From contig JAHFPK010000191.1 of assembly GCA_023266715.1 (NCBI GenBank), positions 1-5,585 on the forward strand: a DNA stretch of 5,585 nucleotides, written 5' to 3'. Made by a program: the position numbers and the translations under genes. The notes under the pieces were generated by a model. The model had not been told where the DNA came from and did not search any database. It saw only the letters and a program-made list of their open reading frames with translations. Shown in pieces: positions 1 through 5,267 of the stretch (position 1 is its first letter; every line of letters begins with the position of its first letter). Source of the stretch: Hyphomicrobiales bacterium. Its GTDB lineage: Bacteria > Pseudomonadota > Alphaproteobacteria > Rhizobiales > Aestuariivirgaceae.

Positions 1-735
1 ATCAACTGCGAAGTGCCGCCGGAAAGGCTCGGCGATGCGGTGAAAGGTGCCCGCGCCATGAATTGGGCCGGGTTCAACCTGTCCATTCCCCACAAGGTGA
101 ATGTCATCCCCTTTCTGGACGGGCTGGGAGAGTCGGCAGCCGTCATGGGGGCCGTGAACTGTGCAGTATCGCGCGACGGGAAACTGATCGGCGAAAATAC
201 TGACGGCAAGGGCTTCCTGAAATCGCTGCGCGAACTCATCGATCCCGCCGGAAAATTCGTGGTGATGTTCGGTGCCGGCGGCGCTGCCCGCGCCATTGGC
301 GTGGAGTTGGCACTTGCAGGCGCCAAGCACATCACCATTGTAAACCGTGATCAAAAGCGCGGGCAGTCCCTCGTTGACCTCCTTAACGGCAAGACAAAGG
401 TGAAAGCCCAACTCGCCGTCTGGAAAGGCTCCTATTCAATCCCGGCGAATGCCGACATCGTGATCAACGCAACGTCCATTGGACTTTACCCCGATGTGAA
501 TGCGCGCCTTGATATAGCCCTTGATAGCCTGCGCAAGGGTCTGGTTGTGGCCGATGTCATCCCCAATCCGCCGCGCACCAATTTGATCAAGGATGCTGAA
601 GCACGCGGCTGCAAGACGCTCGATGGACTCGGCATGCTGGTGAACCAGGGCGTCATTGGCGTCAAATACTGGACCGGCGTCGACGTGGACCCCACCATCA
701 TGAAACGCAAGCTGGAAGAAATATTCTCGCCTTAG
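1..735 (+). CDS. aroE: shikimate dehydrogenase family protein, 3' part (start beyond left edge)
   Basis: Member of the AroE family, which reduces 3-dehydroshikimate to shikimate with NADPH in the cytoplasm (aromatic amino acid pathway). Frame 1 is open from base 1 to the TAG at 733-735, giving 244 visible residues. The family is usually about 270-290 aa, so some 35-45 N-terminal residues, including the SxSxxxHN shikimate-binding motif, lie outside the window. The in-frame GTG at 13 is probably internal. Visible in order: GFNLSIPHK with the catalytic Lys (bases about 70-96), GAVNC, ENTDGKGF with the catalytic Asp, the Rossmann loop GAGGAARAI (about 271-297), NRDQKR just after the next strand where NADP specificity is set, NATSIG, and C-terminal DGLGMLVNQG. 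One oddity: the usual DxxYxPxxT reads DVIPNPPRT, with Pro at the Tyr position. I recall this variant in a group of proteobacterial paralogues, so it may mark a quinate- or other-substrate subgroup rather than the housekeeping enzyme. The gene ends convergently with the tdm-like gene. Confidence 0.9.
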   Translation: MNCEVPPERLGDAVKGARAMNWAGFNLSIPHKVNVIPFLDGLGESAAVMGAVNCAVSRDGKLIGENTDGKGFLKSLRELIDPAGKFVVMFGAGGAARAIGVELALAGAKHITIVNRDQKRGQSLVDLLNGKTKVKAQLAVWKGSYSIPANADIVINATSIGLYPDVNARLDIALDSLRKGLVVADVIPNPPRTNLIKDAEARGCKTLDGLGMLVNQGVIGVKYWTGVDVDPTIMKRKLEEIFSP

Positions 736-739
736 GTTG

Positions 740-751
740 GAATGATCATTC
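740..751. repeat. 12-bp perfect palindrome just after the aroE-like stop
   Basis: GAATGATCATTC is its own reverse complement and starts 5 nt after the stop codon. It has no following T-run, so it is not a convincing intrinsic terminator. It could be a protein-binding site, a processing site in the 3' UTR, or chance. No function is assigned. Confidence 0.4.
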
Positions 752-767
752 ATGGAATCATATCTGC

Positions 768-934
768 TTTTCCTCGCCCCTTTGGGGAGAGGAAGGGGCC
801 CGTCCTGCGATGCGAAGCTGAGCAGGATGGGAAGGTGAGGGGGAACAGGTGAATCAATTGCAAGACTTGATCCCCCTCACCCTCCCATTGCTAAAGCAAT
901 GGGCCCCGCCCTCTCTCCACTGGAGAGAGGGAAA
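768..934. repeat. mosaic of nested hairpins in the convergent intergenic region (REP/MITE-like extragenic palindrome)
   Basis: Five inverted-repeat pairs can be read directly. (a) 771-780 with 784-793, one mismatch. (b) CCCGTCCTGC at 799-808 with GCAGGATGGG at 822-831, one G-T wobble. (c) GGTGAGGGGGA at 834-844 with TCCCCCTCACC at 871-881, perfect 11 bp around a 26-nt loop. (d) CCCATTGCT at 884-892 with AGCAATGGG at 895-903, perfect. (e) CCCTCTCTCC at 909-918 with GGAGAGAGGG at 922-931, perfect. The outer ends, TTTTCCTC and GAGGGAAAG, are also roughly complementary, so the whole block could fold as a multi-armed cruciform or RNA. Such C/G-rich blocks resemble the dispersed extragenic palindromes common in Hyphomicrobiales genomes. 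It lies between two converging genes and may also stop or protect both transcripts, although no stem has a clear U-tract. Copy number in the genome cannot be judged from here. No transposase is seen. Confidence 0.75.
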
Positions 935-967
935 GTTATGACAACTTCAATCAAGAACTAAATTGCT

Positions 968-3313
968 CTAGCGCCGCGGCCTCAACTTGTCCGGGTCGTA
1001 ATGGGCGAATTTCACGATGCGGCCGGGAAGACGTTTTTGCATCCCGTCAAGCTTGCCGATTTCGATTTCAGTGCCGAGTTCACTGTGCAACACGTCAACC
1101 CGCGCCAGCGCGATGTTCTTGCTGAGAATGGGCGAGCGTGTAGAACTAGTAACAACCCCAATCTGCGCGCGACCAATGTGAACGCTGTCGCCGTGACCTA
1201 CGGCCTCATTTGAATCAATATCAAGGCCAACCAACTTGTGGCGCGGATGCTCCTTGCGTTGGACAAGCGCCTGCTTGCCGATAAAATCATCGGTCTTGGA
1301 TTTAAGCGGCACTGCAAAACCAATGCCCGCTTCAAAAGGATCCGTCTCCGAGGTAAACTCGTAGTTGGCAAAGATCAAACCCGCCTCGATGCGCAACATA
1401 TCAAGCGCTTCAAGACCCATGGGCTTCAGGCCATATTTCTGGCCCGCATTCCACACGGCATCAAACACGGCGAGTGCATCCTTTGGATGGCAGAAAATCT
1501 CGTAGCCCAATTCGCCCGTATAGCCCGTGCGCGAAACAACAACGGGCGGCCCTTCAAAGTGGCCAATGCGGGCAACGGCAAATCGAAACCACTCCAACTC
1601 GCTGATGGCGGGCTGTGCCGGTGATGTCCAGATGATTTCCTTGAGCAGTTCACGGCTCTTCGGCCCCTGAACCGCAATATTGTGAAGCTGGTCCGTCGAC
1701 GAGCGCACCCAGGCCTTGTAGCCCATCTTCTCCGCCTGCTGGCGAAGCCACTGGCCGCTGAACTCATCCCCGCCAATCCAGCGGAAATTGTTCTGGCCAA
1801 GGCGAAACACCGTGCCGTCATCAATCATGCCGCCGTTTTCGTAACACATTGCCGTATAAACCACCTGCCCCACCGACAGCTTGCGAATGTCGCGGGTCAG
1901 GCAATACTGCAACAGCCCTTCCGCGTCGGGTCCCGTGACCTCAAACTTGCGAAGCGGCGACAGATCGGTCACCACAACATTTTCACGGCACGCCCAGTAT
2001 TCCTCGATCGGCCCCTTATTGTTGAAACGCTGGGGCAACCAGTAGCCACGATACTCCGTGGTATTGCGGGTCAAGGCGGAAAAGCGCGGATGGAAAGCGG
2101 TTTCGCGGGTGAGTTGGGCATCTGCGTCGGGAGTCATGCGGGTTACCACTGCTCTTGAAAACTTCTGTTTGTCCGAATAGGTGCGAATGTGAATATCGGT
2201 GGGATCCCAGCCATTGGCGGCATCGATGTCATCGGGACAGGACGACGACACGCATACAATGTCGGTGAGCGACCGCATCAGCACATAGTCACCAGGCCTT
2301 GACCATGGCTCGTCGAGATAGAGCTGGTTCTGGTGGTTGATATTGGTGTTGTAGAAATAATTCAACGCTTCCCAACCTTTGCGGGGCGCAACACCGTAGG
2401 GCGCCAGCGCGTGATTGAAATTCTCCGTGCAATTCATATGGCCGGGATAGCCCATGTCATCGTAGTAGCGCGAATTGCAGGCCGTTGCGAAAGCATCATG
2501 CCGTCCAACCGTATCTTGCACGATTTCCACCAGCGGCTCAAATTCCCGATCAAAAGATTTGGACGGAAGGCCGGGTTTGGGATAACTGCGGCCAAGCAAC
2601 GTGCGCGTAACGGTGGAGTCGAGCGCCAGGTCAAGGCCCTTGTCAATCTTGCGCGCCGACAGCGCCTGAAAATCCGTACACTGACGACCGGAGACATCAA
2701 TGACTTGAATGTATTCGCCGGCGCGCACCAGATAGGCCGAAGCGGTCGAGGCCTTGATGCGGATATCCTGCAGGGGATCAGCCATGGGTTCTGGCAAGAT
2801 ACTAGCGCGATCAGCAGGTTTGCCACTGCGCGTAATGCGCAGTTCGATAGCGGTGGCCGTATTCTGGTGTTCCGGCGACATGGCAGAGCCCGGCGCGGCA
2901 GCGATGAGAACGCCATCGCGCGCGACTTTGAATTCAGCTGTGGCACCGGGAAGCGAATCCTCGCCAAAGAGGCGCAGGGTTTCGGCCTTGCCCAAATCAA
3001 TGTTGCGGCGCTGAAATGTTGATTTCGTACGTAGGGTGTTTTCATTATCGTCAACGAGCAGAGCTTTCAAACCTTCGCCGCGGCTGTTGGCGCGCGCGCC
3101 TAGGGCTGCCGAATCAAATCGGCCCGAGGCATCACAAAATGCGATTTCACAGGCCTGACCACCTTCGACATCGGTTAGAAGAATCGAATCCCCTGCCTTG
3201 ACCGCTACAACGGTCGAGCCCGCCCCCAAAACCCGGTACCGCTCAACCCCTAGGGGTAAGGTCCTGATACCGGGGCGATAAATGAGGCTTGGCTGCGGCG
3301 CAGTTGAAAGCAT
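968..3313 (-). CDS. tdm: trimethylamine-N-oxide demethylase (DUF1989 + GcvT-like fusion)
   Basis: Likely cytoplasmic enzyme splitting TMAO into dimethylamine and formaldehyde, with the C1 unit captured on tetrahydrofolate. No signal peptide or membrane segment is visible. The protein has 781 residues, which matches the roughly 780 aa I recall for Tdm. Residues about 25-165 form a half-domain that resembles the following one but lacks its metal motifs. Residues about 180-380 are DUF1989-like: DVSGRQCTDF (206-215), HDAFATAC (272-279), Cys295, GDYVLMRS (341-348) and SSSCPDD (356-362). Cys279, Cys295 and Cys359 are the likely zinc ligands. Residues about 405-781 are GcvT-like: NGGMIDD (493-499, folate-binding Asp), GYTGELGYEIF (597-607), ALDMLRIEAG (636-645), DDFIGKQAL (675-683) and a GCV_T_C-type tail. 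ATG at 3311-3313 is the preferred start, but no good Shine-Dalgarno precedes it; GGTGAAG lies about 11 nt upstream. The gene is divergent from an APC permease, as expected for a TMAO-use locus. A close relative acting on another N-methylated amine or N-oxide cannot be excluded. Confidence 0.85.
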   Translation of the reverse strand: MLSTAPQPSLIYRPGIRTLPLGVERYRVLGAGSTVVAVKAGDSILLTDVEGGQACEIAFCDASGRFDSAALGARANSRGEGLKALLVDDNENTLRTKSTFQRRNIDLGKAETLRLFGEDSLPGATAEFKVARDGVLIAAAPGSAMSPEHQNTATAIELRITRSGKPADRASILPEPMADPLQDIRIKASTASAYLVRAGEYIQVIDVSGRQCTDFQALSARKIDKGLDLALDSTVTRTLLGRSYPKPGLPSKSFDREFEPLVEIVQDTVGRHDAFATACNSRYYDDMGYPGHMNCTENFNHALAPYGVAPRKGWEALNYFYNTNINHQNQLYLDEPWSRPGDYVLMRSLTDIVCVSSSCPDDIDAANGWDPTDIHIRTYSDKQKFSRAVVTRMTPDADAQLTRETAFHPRFSALTRNTTEYRGYWLPQRFNNKGPIEEYWACRENVVVTDLSPLRKFEVTGPDAEGLLQYCLTRDIRKLSVGQVVYTAMCYENGGMIDDGTVFRLGQNNFRWIGGDEFSGQWLRQQAEKMGYKAWVRSSTDQLHNIAVQGPKSRELLKEIIWTSPAQPAISELEWFRFAVARIGHFEGPPVVVSRTGYTGELGYEIFCHPKDALAVFDAVWNAGQKYGLKPMGLEALDMLRIEAGLIFANYEFTSETDPFEAGIGFAVPLKSKTDDFIGKQALVQRKEHPRHKLVGLDIDSNEAVGHGDSVHIGRAQIGVVTSSTRSPILSKNIALARVDVLHSELGTEIEIGKLDGMQKRLPGRIVKFAHYDPDKLRPRR

Positions 3314-3346
3314 GGGATAAAAAACTTCACCATCCGTCTGATAATT

Positions 3347-3369
3347 GAACTGTCAATATCGCACAGTTC
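3347..3369. promoter_or_regulatory. candidate operator: 7+7 inverted repeat between divergent genes
   Basis: GAACTGT (3347-3353), nine bases, then ACAGTTC (3363-3369): a perfect inverted repeat with centre-to-centre arm spacing of 16 bp, plausible for a dimeric regulator. It lies between the tdm-like start at 3313 and the permease start at 3486. On the - strand its left arm overlaps a TTGACA hexamer (3356-3351). On the + strand it covers roughly -49 to -27 relative to a start predicted from the TATAAT at 3384-3389. Binding here could therefore control both genes. The regulator is not in the window, and its family cannot be named from the site. Confidence 0.45.
3351..3356 (-). promoter_or_regulatory. 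possible -35 box of the tdm-like gene promoter
   Basis: The - strand reads TTGACA, an exact sigma-70 -35 hexamer, 38 nt upstream of the start codon. The hexamer 17 nt further on (3333-3328, ATGGTG) is a poor -10, and this placement would leave a leader of only about 8 nt. The -35 match is clear, but the promoter as a whole is weakly supported and may need an activator. Confidence 0.3.
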
Positions 3370-3383
3370 CGCTTGACCGTCGA

Positions 3384-3389
3384 TATAAT
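3384..3389 (+). promoter_or_regulatory. candidate -10 box for the permease gene
   Basis: A perfect TATAAT lies about 97 nt upstream of the permease ATG, which would give a leader of about 90 nt. No good -35 lies at 16-18 nt spacing (the region reads GCACAG). The TTGACC at 3373-3378 is only 5 nt away, too close to serve. A perfect -10 with a poor -35 overlapping an inverted repeat is the pattern expected of an activator-dependent promoter. Confidence 0.4.
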
Positions 3390-3472
3390 AGCATTCACTA
3401 TTGTTTCCTAGGGTTAGTGATGAACTCCCCGCAGAAGGAGTCGTCCCAAGCCCTAATTTTTTTGGGGATAAC

Positions 3473-3477
3473 GGAGG
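3473..3477 (+). promoter_or_regulatory. ribosome binding site deciding the permease start
   Basis: GGAGG lies 8 nt before the ATG at 3486. The other in-frame candidates, TTG at 3345 and ATG at 3420, have no comparable site. They would also add a hydrophilic 22-47 residue extension not expected for the family, and the TTG would place coding sequence over the candidate operator and -10 box. Confidence 0.85.
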
Positions 3478-3485
3478 GAATAATC

Positions 3486-5192
3486 ATGTCATCTGATAAG
3501 GGCTCGGGCGAACTCGTCCGCGCGTTAGACTGGAAGGGCGCCTTCTGGGTTGCGGCAGGTGTGCCGCCTCTCGTGCTCTTCTCCATCGGCGGTATCGCCG
3601 GAACCACAGGCAAGCTCGCCTTCATGGTGTGGATCATCTCCATGATCATGGGCTTCCTGCAATCATTCACCTATGCCGAAATTGCCGGTATGTTCGGCAA
3701 CAAGTCGGGCGGCGCCTCCGTGTATGGAGCAACGGCCTGGCTGCGCTATTCAAAATTCATCGCACCGCTGTCGGTGTGGTGCAACTGGTTCGCCTGGAGC
3801 CCCGTGCTGTCATTGGGCTGCGCCATTGCGGCGGGCTATATCCTTAACGCCCTGTTCCCCATTCCACTTTTCATCGATACGTCGCCGGAAGTGGTGGCCT
3901 GGCTTGCTGACCCTGCAAATGCGGGCAAGGCGGCAGCAGACGCAATAGCAGCTGTAACCGCTGCGGCAACACCCGCCATCCGTACCTGGGAATTGGTAGG
4001 CATTCCAATTCCCGGCCTTGGCACCATGCATTTCAACACGACCTTTGTGATCGGCGCCATTCTCATGCTGATCATGTTCTGGATTCAGCATCGCGGCATT
4101 GCCTCAACAGCGACTGCCCAGAAATGGCTGGCCATAATTGTTCTGGTACCCTTGCTGCTGGTTGGCCTTGTGCCGATCCTCACAGGAGCCATCGACACCG
4201 CCAATGTCACCGGACTTGTTCCACCAACCGCCGCCTACTCCGGCGTTGAGGGCACCTGGAGCATAGGCGGATGGACCCTGTTTCTCGGGGGGCTTTATAT
4301 CGCTGCCTGGTCGACCTACGGCTTCGAAACGGCTGTATGCTACACCCGCGAACTCAAGAACCCGAAGACCGATACCTTCAAATCCATCTTCTATGCCGGT
4401 CTTCTCTGCTGCCTGTTCTTCTTCCTCGTACCCTTCTCCTTCCAGGGCGTTCTGGGCCACGCAGGCATGCTTGCACCAGGCATTGTAGACGGCACGGGCA
4501 TCGCAGAAGCCCTTGGCAACATGGTGGGTGGCCACCCGGTTGTCACGCAGATCTTCGTGATTCTCATGATCCTGGCCTTGTTCCTGGCCATCATGACCGC
4601 AATGGCCGGATCATCGCGCACGCTGTATCAGGGTTCAAAAGATGGCTGGCTGCCACGCTATCTCACGCAGGTGAATTCACACGGCGCACCAACCCGCGCC
4701 ATGTGGACAGACTTCACGTTTAATTTGATCCTGCTGGCGCTCGCGTCTGACCTTTCGGGCTACTTCTACGTGCTTGCAATCTCGAACGTGGGTTACATCA
4801 TCTTCAACTTCCTGAACCTCAATGCGGGCTGGATTCACCGGGTCGATTCCGGCCATATCGAACGTCCGTGGAAAGCCCCGACCTGGCTGATCGGCCTCAA
4901 TACGGTGCTCGCCTTTGTGAACGCATTGTTCCTGGGGGCAGGCGCAAAGGTCTGGGGCTATTCAACCGCCCTGTGGGCCGGCCTCTTCTTCGCCGCCCTG
5001 ATTTTTCCGGTGTTCTACTTCCGCCATTACATTCAGGATGGCGGCAAGTTCCCGAAAGGCGCGCTTGATGATCTGGGCCTGAAGGAAGGCGACATGGGCG
5101 AGAAGAAGGCGGGCATGTTACCCTATCTCGCCCTGGCCGCCGGAGCTGCCGTGGTGCTCCTGGCGAACTGGATCTTTCAGCTGCCGGCCTAA
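3486..5192 (+). CDS. tmoP: APC-superfamily permease, probable TMAO/methylated-amine importer
   Basis: Inner-membrane transporter of the amino acid-polyamine-organocation superfamily, 568 aa from the ATG at 3486. By eye there are 12-13 hydrophobic segments, at about 18-39, 44-68, 93-124, 184-200, 213-236, 261-283, 300-320, 352-373, 409-422, 424-446, 465-487, 492-513 and 543-563. Family marks include a Gly-rich break in the first helix (SIGGIAG, 33-39), GFETAVCYTRELKNPKT (279-295, the usual GFE...E.KNP block) and DGWLPRYL (386-393) before the SHGAPTRAM stretch. Segment 3 is aromatic-rich (WCNWFAW, 98-104). A roughly 55-residue, Ala-rich loop (about 130-183) separates segments 3 and 4. An APC permease was shown to be needed for TMAO growth in Methylocella silvestris, and this gene is divergent from the tdm-like gene, so TMAO is the best guess for substrate. 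Without that neighbour I would call it only an amino acid or amine permease. The symbol reflects this context. A perfect terminator follows at once. Confidence 0.75.
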   Translation: MSSDKGSGELVRALDWKGAFWVAAGVPPLVLFSIGGIAGTTGKLAFMVWIISMIMGFLQSFTYAEIAGMFGNKSGGASVYGATAWLRYSKFIAPLSVWCNWFAWSPVLSLGCAIAAGYILNALFPIPLFIDTSPEVVAWLADPANAGKAAADAIAAVTAAATPAIRTWELVGIPIPGLGTMHFNTTFVIGAILMLIMFWIQHRGIASTATAQKWLAIIVLVPLLLVGLVPILTGAIDTANVTGLVPPTAAYSGVEGTWSIGGWTLFLGGLYIAAWSTYGFETAVCYTRELKNPKTDTFKSIFYAGLLCCLFFFLVPFSFQGVLGHAGMLAPGIVDGTGIAEALGNMVGGHPVVTQIFVILMILALFLAIMTAMAGSSRTLYQGSKDGWLPRYLTQVNSHGAPTRAMWTDFTFNLILLALASDLSGYFYVLAISNVGYIIFNFLNLNAGWIHRVDSGHIERPWKAPTWLIGLNTVLAFVNALFLGAGAKVWGYSTALWAGLFFAALIFPVFYFRHYIQDGGKFPKGALDDLGLKEGDMGEKKAGMLPYLALAAGAAVVLLANWIFQLPA

Positions 5193-5199
5193 ACAAAAC

Positions 5200-5237
5200 A
5201 ATCCCGCCTCAGATTGAATTCCTGAGGCGGGATTTTT
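5200..5237. terminator. bidirectional intrinsic terminator shared by permease and potF-like genes
   Basis: AATCCCGCCTCAG (5200-5212) and CTGAGGCGGGATT (5222-5234) form a perfect 13-bp stem with a 9-nt loop (ATTGAATTC). On the + strand TTTTT (5233-5237) follows the stem, ending the permease transcript 8 nt after its TAA. On the - strand the A-rich flank 5191-5201 reads as a broken T-run (TTGTTTTGTTT), which suits termination of the gene coming from the right. The 75-nt gap between the two stops holds little else. Confidence 0.92.
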
Positions 5238-5267
5238 ATTGCGCGAGCGTCCAACCCTGAAGAATGG

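Noticed and set aside
768..934. CRISPR array or tRNA in the hairpin-rich gap
   Set aside because: The repeats are inverted and each of different sequence, not direct and evenly spaced. No tRNA T-loop or cloverleaf consensus is present.
909..940. Intrinsic terminator made by the 909-931 hairpin
   Set aside because: The stem is perfect, but AAAG rather than a T-run follows on the + strand, and on the - strand a GC-rich stretch follows. It is described as part of the palindromic element instead.
968..2110. Ordinary glycine cleavage T-protein (gcvT)
   Set aside because: The GcvT-like part is fused in one frame to a DUF1989-type region, and no gcvH or gcvP lies next to it. The whole-length architecture fits Tdm better.
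2333..3022. 229-codon open frame on the + strand antisense to the tdm-like gene
   Set aside because: It lies wholly inside a gene with strong domain evidence on the other strand, shows no recognisable motif and has the composition of a reverse-frame shadow. The same applies to 1238-1624 and 1682-2158.
1426..3054. Alternative-frame - strand reading frames within the tdm-like gene (1426-1824 and 2434-3054)
   Set aside because: They are Arg/Pro/Ser-rich out-of-frame readings of the same coding strand with no family motif. The 781-codon frame is intact, so they are not signs of a frameshift.
3373..3389. TTGACC-TATAAT as a complete + strand promoter
   Set aside because: The gap between the hexamers is only 5 nt; sigma-70 needs about 16-18 nt. 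Only the TATAAT is kept as a candidate.
3345..3485. N-terminal extension of the permease from TTG at 3345 or ATG at 3420
   Set aside because: The ATG at 3486 has GGAGG at an 8-nt spacing. The upstream starts lack one, and the earliest would put coding sequence over the TATAAT and inverted repeat.
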